This document shows, one piece after another, positions 44,401 to 56,448 of a DNA stretch of 64,000 nt. Source of the DNA: Ceratothoa steindachneri (taxonomy: Eukaryota; Arthropoda; Malacostraca; Isopoda; Cymothoidae); assembly GCA_963969495.1 (NCBI GenBank), contig OZ018321.1, positions 102,673,578 to 102,737,577 on the forward strand, given 5' to 3'. The notes below the pieces were generated by a model, which was not told the origin of the DNA, did not search any database, and saw only the letters and a list, made by a program, of their open reading frames with translations. The position numbers and the translations under genes were made by a program. Each line of letters opens with the position of its first letter. Position 1 is the stretch's first letter.

Positions 44401-44929
44401 CAAAAAGAAAAAACTTCGCATTCTCCCTCTGGGCTTCCCACCATCGAAGCCTACAAGAACCCGGCACTACTGCAACTATACAATTAGTTACGTCCAGTAT
44501 GTCCCCTTGGAGAATGGATACGGATCCACCACACCATCTTTTTAAACCTAAGAGGCTGCCCAAGGTCTCCTACGCACGGATAATCTCCTCCCCCCGCGGC
44601 CACCTCATCAGCGAGAGGGAGCGGAAGTGAACTGAACTGCCATTCATTTAATCTCAATGCAACTATTCACGACCAAACTCAAAGCCTTTTTATCAACATC
44701 AGGAAAATACTCTGACATACGTTTCGTTATTTTTGCAAGTTGAATCGTCACAATCAATTTGATATCACAGAACACAACGTCAGAGTCTTACAAAAACTCT
44801 CTTAAGGTTGGGAATGCATATATTTTCATTTTTTCAGCTTCCTGGAGTCACAATACCCCCCCCCACCCCCCACAGTGGCCACCTCATTGGGTTTCCCGAT
44901 AACTCTCCTTCAGGGGACGTACTGCAACT

Positions 44930-45480
44930 CAAGCTGAATCCCAAACAGATATCAGGAAAGAGTCAAGAGACGAGAAAAGAAGACGAAAATAGACGGTCTG
45001 ACCCAAGGATTGAGGCTAAGAGAGAGAGAGAGAGAGGCGGCCGCAAAAGCAGCACACTCGAGCAACCCAAAGTATGAGGAAAAAGAAGAAATAGAATCTT
45101 CTGACACCACGGACCGTACAGACACCTCGGACTCAGAGAACGCAAAAAAGGAGGTACGCCGCAAAAAAGGTAAAAGAGGAAGAAAGAAAAAGGTAGATGC
45201 CTACCATATTAACCTCTACATCTACGCGATCGAACAATTCCCCTTCCCAAAGGACTGATGCAAACAAAATTTGCATGGGGATAAGGAAGAATATTATAAA
45301 TGGGACTTCGACGCTCAATGCGAAGAAGAATCGGTTGATGAGGCCCTGTACAACTAGAACGTCACCCTCTAGCGGGAGACATTTATAGACTTCTCCCGAG
45401 CGGAGTTCAAAATGAAGAGGAACGGGAAGCGTAAATCTACCAATCGCAAGCACTAATACACTTGAAAGCCAGAACAGAGA
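44930..45480 (+). pseudogene. Possible LINE Y ORF1 tail
   Basis: An 82-codon ORF (45010-45258) rich in Arg, Glu and Lys (MRLREREREAAAKAAHS..., RRKKGKRGRKKKVDAYH) lies just before the LINE Y endonuclease. Then comes an acidic piece (WDFDAQCEEESVDEALYN). The position fits an ORF1 C-terminus and the composition resembles 29.4-29.5 kb, but no knuckle is visible. The preceding 44628-44929 contains nothing I recognise beyond a C-run. Confidence 0.4.
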
Positions 45481-46545
45481 ATGGAAAACCCGAACAACAG
45501 GCTAAGGATATTTACGCTCGACGTGAATGGATGGGAGGGAAAAGCCGTGGCATACGGAACCATATTCCGCGTGCTTGACCCAGACATCATACTAATCACG
45601 GAGCACAATATTGATACTACTAACAGTCAGTTTAAGATACCGGGCTACAGAGTAGTTGCAAAAAAACATTCTCAGGAAGGGTTCGAGGGTGCTGCCGTTG
45701 CCATCAGAAAGAATCTCTCGTTCAGACACGTCTTAGAACTGGACGAGTCCTTTGTGGCGATAGAGTTGCACGCACGAGTTTTCAATCTCGTAACCACGGT
45801 GGCATCCCAACGACCTCGGCGAAAGTACCTCCCCCTCACGAACTTATACACCTTGTTCGGCCATGGCAGAATGGCATTCCTTGGGGGCGACCTCAACGGC
45901 AGATGCCAAACGGCTGGCTATGGGAACAAAAATAACAGAGGCCACAACTTGGAAATGATTATGCGTCATGAAATCATCCAGAGGATAGGACCGGACTTTC
46001 CGACCTATATCACCTCTCGGGCAGTAACAAAGCCTGACATAATCATGACAAGTGGTGGCTTCCTTTCAATTACCATAGCAAGCTGGGCCCAACAGAACCC
46101 AGCGACCACATAGCGATCTTGACGACCATTTCACTGGCGCCAATACAGCTTCCAAAGCCCCTCCGCAAAAGCTACGCTTCTGCCAACTGTGACCGCTACA
46201 AGGAAATCTTTGCTAGTTACGAATCAGCAGACCTAAATGAAGAAATACTGGAGGAGATCGATGGGGAACTGGAGAGGATAACTGCCAACATCATTGAGGC
46301 AAATCACGAGTGTTTACCAATGAAAAGGTATAAAACTCTTCCACAACCCAGATAGACTGAGGAAATGAGTGAGATCGCTAGGGTGCACAGGGAAGTGCAC
46401 GAAGAAAACAGAAGAGAGGGTACAAATCGAGTACGAAGCTCGCTGCTACGTCTCTTGTGTGAAGAACTCAAGCAGGCCATAAACCAGCAATAGGCTGTGA
46501 TCTGGGACAGCCTGATTGAACAAATAAAAAGCGAGATAAGACCCG
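45481..46545 (+). pseudogene. LINE Y endonuclease and start of ORF2
   Basis: The 210-codon ORF shows RLRIFTLDVNGWEGK, DIILITEHNID (catalytic Glu), GAAVAIRKNLSF, LGGDLNGRCQTAGYG (D-x-N) and RIGPDFPTYI. The SDH end follows after a frameshift near 46100, then ANCDRYKEIFASYES and EEILEEIDGELERI. The linker ends at ELKQAINQQ-stop-AVIW (46490-46510). No RT follows because LINE X begins; a LINE Y RT resumes at 52700. Confidence 0.9.
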
Positions 46546-46796
46546 GAGAGGAGGCTTACTCCTCTCCTTCGACTACGAGTGTAGGGAACTCCTCCTCTTA
46601 CCCTTCTCTGGAGGTGCTTTCGGGCACCTCACTCTTCCCAGCCTCAGTACCCCCTTTTCTTTCTAAGAGGACTGCCAAGAAAGCCAGCAGGCAGCCCATA
46701 ACCTACCGCTCCCCATTAAAGTAGCTCAGTAGGACAAACCCCCTTAGGGGGTAGAGGGAAGCCAGGCCCCTTCGGTCGCTACCCTCAAAAGACCTG

Positions 46797-48140
46797 GTGG
46801 CTAGAATTTTAAACCTAGCGGTTGTCAAGGCCTGTGCCTCCCCAGAAATGACTAATGGCGCTGCTGCCAATAGGACCTGTGATGTCCTGGGGGGATGGCC
46901 AATTGGAGGCCCACCTGAGAGAGAGATGGTCCTTGAGGCAACCCAGCCTCAGACGGTAGGATCTTCCATGGGAGCGAATCCGGGCTCGGCGAAAAGCACC
47001 GAACTCGAGTCCGCCCCTAGGCAAGGTCCTCGTCAAACGGCTAGTGTTCCCAAGGCAATACAAGGAGGGGATGGATCTCTTCCGACCAGTGCCCCTGCGA
47101 CTGCCAGGACCTTCTCCATCTCGAAGAAGGACCTGGCTGAGGCCGGTCCATCTGGCCTGGGGGCTCCTGTCGGCGGAGGAGAGAAGTGGGTTCATTCCCC
47201 GCCCTCCTCTCCTAAAAAGAAAAAAACAAAAAAGGATAAAATGACTCGGGGCTCCTCTCCATCCGTGGGTTCTGCGGGGACGGATGGGTCTGCTGCTTCT
47301 TTTAGCGACCAAGCCAAGATCGGAACATCCGGCTTCTCTGCCCCCCCGAGGACGGAGCCCCTGATTAAGACCCAAAGGGCTCAGAGCGGAGCCTCGATGA
47401 CATCGGGGCCCCTCACTCAGGGGTTACGTGGCGTTTTGAGCCCGCTGGCTTCAAACGCTTTTTAGTTATTCGCTCCATTGATGGCAGCATGTTGGCCAAG
47501 AGCAACATGATCCATCAGAGGAGAGCTATACGTAATGTAATTGTTATAGAGCCAAAGGTGACCCGTTTCTCGGAAGGAGGCCTTCTGACGAATGAGGTGA
47601 ATCCCTCCGAGGCGGCCAAGAGAAGTGCTCTTCAGACTCATGATGGCACCCCAGTGAGTGTGACGCTACACTCTACCATGAACTTTGTGTAAGGAGTAGT
47701 TTATGCAAGGAAAATCGTTGACTACACCATAGAGGACATCACCTTAAAGCTGGCCGACCACGGGGCAGTCAAGGCGAAGGTGTGATGAGATAACAGGGAA
47801 GGGCCTCGAGATCCACCCCAAAACACTTCGTCACGTTCGACTGTGACAAGCTCCCTGAGTCAGGCGTGCCGGTTAGTACCGCTACCGCTTGAATGCATTC
47901 GTGCCACTGCCGCGGAGATGCTATTACCGTCACCGCTTTGGCCATATGAATCGATCATGTAGACATGCAAAGTCGGGGTCACCCAAAGTAAGCGTAAATT
48001 GCTCCAAAGCCGCACACGATAAGTCCAAATCGTGTGTGGTCAAGTGTTTCAATTGCGGAGAGCCGCACCCCGCTTCTTCAAAGCAATGTGGTGCATATGT
48101 CCTTGAGAAAGATATCCTGGCCGTTCGGGCCCAGGATTGA
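46797..48140 (+). pseudogene. LINE X ORF1
   Basis: Begins with a 222-codon ORF (46797-47465) rich in Gly, Pro, Ser and Ala with a basic patch (SPPSSPKKKKTKKDK). The next pieces are LFAPLMAACWPRATZ-like in frame shifts, then an RNA-binding-like stretch around 47540-47690 (VTRFSEGGLLTNEVNPSEAA). CCHC knuckles occupy 47889-48140: CYYRHRFGHMNRSC (one Cys mutated), CSKAAHDKSKSC and CFNCGEPHPASSKQC. It ends EKDILAVRAQD. The 186-codon minus-strand ORF over it is a shadow. Confidence 0.8.
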
Positions 48141-48410
48141 CTCTCATTCCGTGAGGCTAAGGAATTGGTCCTGGCGCGCCCGGCTCTGCCTGGGACCTCT
48201 TACGCCTCAATAGTTAGAAAGACACCCTCTGCTCCTGGCCCATCTAGGCCAACAAGTCTGGTTGTTTCCGCGCCCATTCGGAGCGCTTCTGCGGGTTTAT
48301 ACTCAATCCGGGCTCTCCCCTGGTAAAGCTGGTGGCACAAACGGTTCACACCCAGCCCCGGCTGAAACCAGGGCTCCCCCCCCATTCTCCCAGAGTGACC
48401 GTTGCCTCAC

Positions 48411-48478
48411 AGCCTGCCGTCCAACTTCAGGGGTGTTGCCTTACAGGAGGCAACACCCCTGAAGTTGGACGGCAGGCT
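48411..48478. repeat. Perfect 31-bp inverted repeat (hairpin)
   Basis: Left arm 48411-48441 and right arm 48448-48478 are exact complements over 31 bases, with a 6-base loop TACAGG. Arms are GC-rich and start AGCCTGCCGTCC. It lies between the ORF1 knuckles and the endonuclease of LINE X. Confidence 0.98.
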
Positions 48479-48839
48479 ATCTTTCCGGGATTCCTAAAGC
48501 TGTCCCCCGAAAGGAGGACAGCAACAAAGGAGCTTCGGCTTATTCGCTTACGCCTAGTGGTGGGCTGAGTGGCTTGGATACGGTGGATTTTTGAAAAGAA
48601 GGCCCCCCGCCACTGAAGCAACAACGCCCGCCTAAGGTTTCGAGGCGGAGGGAAGAAAAGACTCGCATGGCGGGCTCAACCTCCCCCAATAAGTCCTCGA
48701 AGGCGACAGCGCCTTCAACGCATTGTCCGGCCAAAAGTGCACAGGGTTCTGCCTGCGGGAAGCGTTCGACCATTTCCGTGAGGGTCTTCTGTTCGAAGAG
48801 GGCCCCCGCGTCTCCTCCGAGCTAGGCCTAAAGGACATA

Positions 48840-49700
48840 TTCCTTCAATGAAATTACCGTGGACTCTGGCCAACTGGGAGGAGCTGAGGAGGCTCTTCTC
48901 ATCCCATTACCCGTTAGCTATTTTTCTGCAGGAGACCATGCTACGCGCGTGCCCCCTGCCCTCCATCCCTGAGTATAGGAGTTTGCGACTCCACCAACAC
49001 GAGATAGAGGCCAGGCTCGGGGATGCGCGGTTTACATCCGGCCTGATGTCTCAGTTCTTATTTTCACTTTAGATACTTCCTTTCAGGCAGTGGCTGTGCC
49101 GTTTCACCTGGATAGGAGGTATACTACTATTTCTTCATACATTCCACCGTTAGCTGACTTCTACGCGGGGGACTTCTGCCGCGTCACGGCACGGGTGCCG
49201 AGGCCCTTTCTATTGCTTGGAGATCTGAACGGCAGACATCCTCTTTGTGGAGATTAATCAATAAATCTCAGGGGAAGGGTCCTTGCCGATTTGATCGAAG
49301 AGCTTGCGATAGGTGTCCTAAATGTGGATGAGTTTACGCATTACTGCTCGAGGACCGCTTCATTTTCTTGCCTTGATCTATCTTTGTGCTCCTTGGATGC
49401 ACAGCCTGATTTTGATTTGGGGGTGGTCGATGACCTCCATGGTAGTGATCACTTTCCAATTCAAATATCATTTTCAGGGCAACTGCTGCTTGAGAGCCCA
49501 CCTTGGTGGTGCTTGGCGTTGGAGCGGTGGCCTGCATTTCAGAAAATGACTTAATTCTCTATCTCAATCGAGGAGTTTAGGTCAGTAGGTGAGGCCGTTG
49601 AGTTCTTCTCCGGCAACCTCATCGCCGCGGGCCTGACTACTATTCTGAGAACGTCTGGCCGTTTTACAGTCCGACCCCTCCCGTGGTGGTCAGCCGAGTG
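48840..49700 (+). pseudogene. LINE X AP-type endonuclease
   Basis: MKLPWTLANWEELRRLF and YPLAIFLQETMLRA (catalytic Glu) open it. A stop precedes FQAVAVPFHLDRRY. RPFLLLGDLNGRHPLCGD (D-x-N, near 49205) follows, then GVLNVDEFTHYC, LDLSLCSLDAQPDF and DDLHGSDHFPIQISF (SDH, near 49450). Stops fall near 49072, 49258 and 49550. The fragment at 22740-24250 shows the same arrangement. Confidence 0.9.
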
Positions 49701-51440
49701 TGATATGGCCCTCAAACAGAAGCTTTATTCCTACATGCACTATAAGCGCCGCCCCAACGATTTCACTGTCGCAAAATTTCGTCGGGCTATGTTCCGGTAT
49801 ATTTCGAAGCACGCCCGCCGCTCTTCTTGGCATGCATACGTGTCTTCACTTAACGGGAAGACCCCGCTAGCAGAGGTGTGGAAGCAAGTCAAAAGGAGAA
49901 TGGGACCGCAATCTCGGACCCCGCGTCCATGGCGGAGTCCTTCACGACCGCTTTCCCTGCATTTTCTAGCCGGTATGCTGCTCCTCCAGCATTCAATGCA
50001 CGTTGTGATGTCGCGGAAGGCCCCCGACTAGACTTTACCTCCAGAGGCGGTGAACCCTTCAACGACAGGTTTACTGTGACTGAGTTGCGTTCTGCTCTTG
50101 CTTCGTGCACGGACACCGCCCATGGTCCGGACGATGTCGCGTACGCCATGCTTCGACACATGGGTGAGAGAGGCATGGCCTTTCTGTGAGATTTGTTCAA
50201 CAGGATCTGGGTGGAGGGTTTCCTCCCAGATTCCTGGCGAATTGCTACTGTGCTTGCCTTTCGCAAACCAGGGAGAGATCACTCTAATCCGGCCTGTTTT
50301 AGCTCAATCTCTCTAACCTCTTGCGTGTGCAAGTTGATGGAGAAATTGCTAAATGTTAGACTAGCCTTTTTTCTCGACAGCGGAGGCCATCTGTTTTTTG
50401 CACGGTGCGGCTTGCGCAAGTTCCATTCAACGTCGGATGCTCTTCTCCGACTGAAAAATTCCGTCTGCGAGGCCTTCCTTCCTTCGTAGACAGCACTACG
50501 CCACTGTGTTTTTCGATCTGAAGAAGGTCTATGATACTGCATAGCGATGCGGTATCATGGAGATTCTCCACACGATAAGGGCGAGGGGACGCCTCCCAAT
50601 GTTTATATCTGAATTTTTGCGAGATCGTCGATTCCGCATACGGGTGGGGGGAGCCCCCTCTGGCATAATGGAGCAGGAAGAGAGTGTCCCGCAAGGAAGT
50701 GTCCTTAGTGTTACACTCTTTGCCCTGAGCATCAACGGCATCACCTCGGTGCTGCCGGAAGATGTTCTCGCTACGCTCTACGTGGGCGACCTTTCGATCT
50801 CTTTTTGCGTGGCCCAGATGCCAACTCTGGGGCGTCGACTCCAAAGGCATTTTACCGCGTCTCTCGCTCTGCGAAGCGCACAGGTTTCGGTTTTCATTGG
50901 CTAATTGGGTACGCCTGGAAGTGGTTGAATCGCACCGTTTCCTTGGACTTGTATCTGACCGACGCCTCGCCTAGGAGGCTCATATTCGCAGCCTTAGGGT
51001 CACTTGTACCCGCGCCATGGATATTCTCAGCTCCGTGACGTTTAGCGCTTGGGCCGCTGATAGGGCTCCTGCCTTACTTTTTTATCGATTCTTTGTTCGT
51101 TCGAAGCTCGACTACGGATGCGAGTTTTATGCATCTGCAGCTGAGTGTGTTTTGCGGAAGGTGGACTCTATCTACTACACCGGCATTCGCCTGGCGACCG
51201 GTGCCTTCCGCACTTCCCACATTGATAGCCTACTAGTCGATGCTGGGAAGATGCTACTCGCTCTACGCCGTGTACAGTGTATCATTCGCCTTTACTCTAC
51301 TCGCGAGCCGTGTGCCTCCCTCAGTCGCCAACAGCTCTCACTGCATCCGCAGCTGATTTCGACGGTGCCTATGCTTTCGAGAGACGTCGGTAATACCCTA
51401 AGCCCTTCAAGGCCAGGAAACTCCTTGGAGAGCTAGGTAT
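49700..51440 (+). pseudogene. LINE X reverse transcriptase
   Basis: DMALKQKLYSYMHYKRRPND and KTPLAEVWKQVKRRMG precede the palm. FTVTELRSALASCTDTAHGPD and WVEGFLPDSWRIATVLAFRK follow, then ISLTSCVCKLMEKLL and RCGLRKFHSTSDALL. FFDLKKVYDT (first Asp) is near 50513, EESVPQGSVLSVTLF near 50690 and TLYVGDLSISF near 50775, so F-V-D-D reads Y-V-G-D. The thumb (FVRSKLDYGCEFYASA) ends near 51440. Stops and the lost catalytic Asp make it inactive. Confidence 0.92.
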
Positions 51441-52443
51441 AGCACTCGGGCCAGTGGCTCTTCTGGTTCTGCCCAGGATGCTGCCCTGGAGGGTACCATA
51501 TTTGGCTATTTATCGCCATGCCAATGCTCCCAAAGCTTGTACAGCGCCGGGAGTATTGCGTTCGACCTTTTTGAAGCACACCTCGTGTTACGCTGGAAAC
51601 GTGCCAGTGTATAAGGATAGCTCCACGTCCGAAGAGGAAGTCGGCTTCCACGCCGTATCCCCTCTATTTGAAGTTAGCGGGGCTCTGCCAGGCGCTGCGT
51701 CTGTCTTCATGGCAGAGCTGGTGGCAATACACTACTCGGTACGGGAGATTACGTGACGTGCCCGGTTCGGAGACCGGATTGTGATCTATAGCGACTCACA
51801 AAGCGCCATGAGTGCTCTGGGGGCATTGAAATCTTTGCATCCCCTGTTTCGCGATATCCGTGAAGCTACAGTTTTGGCGAGCCGGGCGGATGACGAGGTT
51901 ATCTTCTGCTGGGTTCCTGGACATGTATGAATTGCGAGGAATGAGTGCGCCGATGAGGGTGCCAAAGAGTCCGCGAGGACTATGCAACCGGACCATCGTT
52001 TCGCTCTTTTTCCCACCGACTACATGGCAGGAATACGGGCATCTCTTCAGGCTGCTTGGCAAAGAAGATGGGAGACGGTTGAAGGGAACTTAAAGTTGCG
52101 TGCCATTGCGCCGCGACTGTTCCCACGGACCTCGCCCCCAATTCCTCGAAGGCTTCAGGTTGCTTTCTCTCGTCTTCAAATTGGGCACACTGGCTGGACG
52201 CACCGCCATTTGATGGAGCGTTCGCCAGCGCCCTACTATGAAGACTGTGTTGTCCCCCAGACTGTTCGGCACATTCTTGTTAGATGTCCCAATCTGGGTG
52301 ATTTTCTCTCACGTTACCTGTCCTGGTACCGTGATAGGCGGGTTCCCTACCGCCTCTCTCTTGTACTCGGGACAGGTACGTGCACAGGGACTGGTGGACT
52401 TGTAGACTTTTGGGGAGAGGCCGCTCTTCTCCCTTTTATTTAA
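51440..52443 (+). pseudogene. LINE X RNase H and C-terminal region
   Basis: VYKDSSTSEEEVGF has the first Asp (near 51610, usual Gly of DGS replaced). VFMAELVAIHYSV has the Glu, IVIYSDSQSAMSAL the next Asp (near 51790), and FCWVPGH, then a stop, IARNECADEGAKES the last motif. A 153-codon ORF (51982-52443) covers the C-terminal zinc-like region: RLQVAFSRLQIGHTGWTHRH, YYEDCVVPQTVRHILVRCP. It then reaches the stop before a T-rich 3' untranslated region. Confidence 0.92.
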
Positions 52444-52699
52444 CTTGTTTTTTTTTGTTCTGCTTTTTTTTTTTTTTCCCTATATAGGTCGCACTTTTTT
52501 TGCGCCGGGGGGAACTCCCCCGGACGCAGCAGCTTGCTTCCTGCTCGTTGCCTTTTCCCTTTTTTTAATTTTTAGTGTTGGGTTTGTTTTTTTGTGCTTT
52601 GGAATCTTATTTTAAAGTAGCCTAGTACAAGGCAGTTTTTAATACGGTGACTAATGCTCAAGTAGGCAGTCGACAGATTATCACTTAAAAAAAATAATC

Positions 52700-53893
52700 C
52701 CTCTTTGAAGTGGCAGGCAAGGTCTTCGAGAAGGTCCTTGGTTAGAGAGTCCAAGATTTTATAGAGGATAACATCTCTATAGCCAACACCAGCATGGATT
52801 CAGAAGAGGGAGAGGGACTGATACGGCGCTAGCAATCATCACAGAAAAACTGGCGAATATTGCTAGCCAAAATAGGTATGCTGATCTGGTGCTCAGAGAC
52901 CTTAAGAAAGCATTTGATAAACTATGGAGGACTGAGCTTCAGTACAATTACTAAGACTTGGACTAAACCCAAGACTAGAAAAAGTTCTATGTGACAGATA
53001 GGATATCGTATATGCAAATATAGGACCACACGGGACCAGAATTCAAGCTAACTGCAGGCGTACCGCAAGAATGGTGACTAAGCCCCCTCCTATACAATAT
53101 ATACACCCTCGATCTACCCGATCGGGTCAGGGAAGACTCGCTGTACGTTCAGTTCGCTGACGACATCTCTCAGATCATGACTGCTCCCTTCAAAAGTCCC
53201 GAACTCATGGTACAAATCACCGCCAGAGAAATCGATCATGCCAACAGCTTCGAGAGAAGATGAAAAATCGCCACTAACACCTATAAATCTAAGGTGATAC
53301 CATTCTTCCGTAGGAAACCGGCCCATATCGAAACTGATTATTCCCGCATTCCATAGAGGAGTGATGGGACAGTACTAGGACTAAAGATAGGTAAAAATGG
53401 ATACGGTAGCCACGTTACTCAGACAGCTGCGCGAGCGAAGGTCGAGCTCACCAAGCTATTCAGGTTCCAAAACCTGAACATGATCAACAAAAAGAAGATA
53501 TACAACACGCTCATAAGGTTAAAGCTAATGTATTTCCCTATACCTATCAACACTAGTTCTAATAGGAAATTACGACTCCTCCAAAGAGTACAAAACAAAG
53601 GAGTGCTCTTAATAACAAACACCAAGAAGAGAGAAAGAAGGTGGCAGAGGGACCTACATCACATGATCCAGGTGACTCCAATTAACTTGGAGCTGCAAAG
53701 AAGAGCCCGAAAAATCTGGGAGAAAGTCCCACCACACATGACGGACGAAATCAGTCAGAGACACATTGACATTCCGTTGGAGGACATAAACAGAAGAAGG
53801 CTAGACTTCATGAGTAGTAAAGCACAGACCGAAAGACAAAGAAGAACCAATCTACACATAAAACTACGCATATGTAAAAACGACAAACAATAA
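52700..53893 (+). pseudogene. LINE Y reverse transcriptase and ORF2 C-terminus
   Basis: Starts in RT domain 1 (GKVFEKVL, then QDFIEDN). RDLKKAFDKLWRTEL holds the first Asp (near 52895) with shifted frames, then RISYANIGPHTGP, LTAGVPQ and LSPLLYNIYTLDLPD. YVQFADDISQI holds the A-D-D box (near 53155). The last ORF (53480-53893) encodes the thumb and C-terminus: LQRVQNKGVLLITN and MIQVTPINLELQRRARKIW. It ends KNDKQ with no RNase H, which fits a Jockey-like LINE. Continuity with 45481-46545 is inferred; about 150 residues are missing at the junction. Confidence 0.85.
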
Positions 53894-54443
<550 letters not shown>

Positions 54444-54559
54444 TACATGAGTGCAATTGCAATCTTATATGTGTGTATATATCTTCGTTTCACAACTTAA
54501 TATATCCAATTTCCAATGTGTAAAAGATAGTTAGAAAAGTTATATTTTCTGTTCGCCAC

Positions 54560-55520
54560 TTGTATACACGTCTACGCTCCCGCCCAATAAAGAAGTTGAA
54601 TCCTGCTCCAAATTTCCTTTACGTCTAAAGGAAGCAACGACCACTTAACACAGCCAATAAAACTACAGAGAGAGAATACCTTACCCAAACCTATAGAATC
54701 ATACAGTGAGTAATCATTATATTTGAATTCTGCTTTTTCACGAGCGCAACAAAACCATTTAAGCATCCGAACATTGCCGGAGCTCCATCCACGGAAACCC
54801 CCACACAATTATCGCATTTCAAGCCAATCTGTGGAAGATTGGAAAACGAATTCACTTTCTAAAAAACATCCACTCCGCGATTTCGCAGAAGCGCTTAGCA
54901 GCATTTCTTCCTCGATTCTTCCTCCCCCTCGGCACCTGGCATATACCATTAGCTGAGCGTCGCTACTTGTATCAGTTGTTTCATCCAACTGAATGACGAA
55001 GTCTCCACTCGTTTTTATTGCAGAAATTATTTGTTTTCGGATGTCTTCGGCCAACATTGAAATTCGATCTTTCACACTTTTCGCGGATAAAGCACTGCGT
55101 CAATTCGTTTTGGTTGCTCCTTGCCACACATAGTTTCCATACGTTTCAGAGCAGCGGGCTTGACTAATTCCTCTACGATTGTATGAGGCTTCTTACTTCT
55201 CGCAACTAGCTAAGCCACCTCAAGGCTTGCTCGTACAGTTGACCTTTGATCAAAATTACAATTCATCATGTTTTCCAACCGATACTTTTTCACTCCTAAT
55301 TCCAAGTACTCAAAATAAGCCAGAAGTTTGGACGAGAGATCGGGATGAGCATTCTCCAGGTGATTTGTCAACTGATATTTTTCTTTCAAGGACTCAACTC
55401 CTAGTACCTTCTTGCACACAACGCATTGTGGCTTCTGCTGTCCTCGATCACTTATTTCCGTGAACCCATATTTCAAGAATTCAGCTTGATCCATTATATT
55501 TTTTCTGTTCGATGACATCT
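54560..55520 (-). pseudogene. hAT transposase N-terminal half (ZBED5-like)
   Basis: On the - strand: MSSNRKNIMDQAEFLKYGFT, then a BED-type zinc finger (CVVCKKVL ... YQLTNHLENAH, C-x2-C with the later His pair) and LLAYFEYLE. After a frame change come RISMLAEDIRKQIISAI, FVIQLDETTDTSSDAQLMVY (catalytic-core region) and NCVGVSVDGAPAMFG (near 54800). It then decays. The C-terminal part is absent. These features match cut-and-paste transposases of the ZBED5/FAM200 type. Confidence 0.9.
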
Positions 55521-56039
55521 GGGGTTAAAAATATAATGTTACTTGTAAGGTTTGAGATTGGTATTTTCCAGAAAAAATGGACTAGAAACTGATGATGGTT
55601 TTACATGTTATTAAAGTATGAAACAGAACCAATGAGCAAATGTGGGTGCAATAGTAAAAATGTACACCTAAAATCCGCTAAAGCATACAATATAATGCTT
55701 CAAGAACGATTTGAAAAGGATACTGATAGTGACTAAGAAAATCTAGGTTCTGCGGAAAATTTTAGTACTATTTCATACTGTTCAAAAAATGCTGAAATTT
55801 GTCACCACTGCAGTATGTATCTATTTATTTTGTCATTCATGTAAATAATTCTTCTTTTAATATTTCAGGTATACAAAAACACAATATTGAAACTTTTAGG
55901 ATTTTTAGTACTTTGTAGACACCCTGTATAGACCCATGTAACAAAATATTCCTAAACCTAGGAATTTTAAATAGAGAAGGAACTACAAAAATACTATTGA
56001 TCCTTCTTGGCGAGTGGATCGATGCGCTTATCTGTGGCT
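55521..56039. other. No gene seen
   Basis: AT-rich. ACACCCTGTATAGACC near 55918 resembles a mariner-type MITE end, but I find no partner. Confidence 0.4.
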
Positions 56040-56448
56040 CTTTCTATGGTTCAAGTTATCCTTTTACATAACGCCTGGCACGTTTGTGCTGTGTTTTAAT
56101 TTTGTTTTTTGCAGTGTTAATGCCTGTGCTTTCACCATTTGCTGTGTTGCTTTTTTGTGCTTTTAGGTATTGTTTACTAGCCTGCCCGCCTTAGCACCCA
56201 CGTGTTTTTTTCCAAGTCGCCTCGTTGTTACCTCCGCTCTGTCTTCCCGCCCACGCGTCCTCCCGCCTTCCCCCCTCACCGACCGCTAATTCTGATTCGT
56301 CACTATTCGATTACTCTTTATTTTGTCTCGATAGTTGTTTCTCCCGTTATTGTGTCGCTTAAGCCACTCTACTTATATAGTTAATTTGCTTTTCTCCCAT
56401 TATTGTGTCGCTTAGCCACTCTACTTATGTAGTTAACTAATTTGTGTT
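56040..56448 (+). promoter_or_regulatory. 5' untranslated region of the L2 LINE with 53-bp duplication
   Basis: Pyrimidine-rich sequence directly before the L2 coding region. CTCCCGTTATTGTGTCGCTT at 56341 recurs, nearly the same, at 56394 (53 bp later), with CCACTCTACTTAT in both. It may hold the internal promoter; the exact 5' end of the element is uncertain. Confidence 0.5.

Larger units (their letters stand above)
38165..44627 (-). mobile_element. LINE Z: I-like non-LTR retrotransposon with RNase H
   Basis: Reverse-strand element containing, from 5' to 3', ORF1 with CCHC knuckles, AP-endonuclease, RT, RNase H and a C-terminal CCHC-like region. Excluding the inserted LINE X piece it spans about 5.8 kb, close to full length. 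RNase H in ORF2 places it among I-group LINEs. It holds several frameshifts and stops but far fewer than the Polinton, so it is intermediate in age. Confidence 0.9.
46546..52694 (+). mobile_element. LINE X: I-like non-LTR retrotransposon, near full length, inactive
   Basis: About 6.15 kb with a 5' untranslated region (46546-46796), ORF1, a hairpin, endonuclease, RT, RNase H, a C-terminal zinc-like region, a T-rich 3' end and a short poly(A) at 52686-52694. Domain order and RNase H put it in the I group, related to but distinct from LINE Z. It sits within LINE Y in the same orientation. Two other fragments occur in this window (22740-24250 and 39438-40120). Confidence 0.9.

Noticed and set aside
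46815..47375. 186-codon ORF on the - strand
   Set aside because: Complement of the GC-rich LINE X ORF1; no recognised domain.
50356..50850. 164-codon ORF on the - strand
   Set aside because: Shadow of the LINE X reverse transcriptase, whose motifs read on the + strand.
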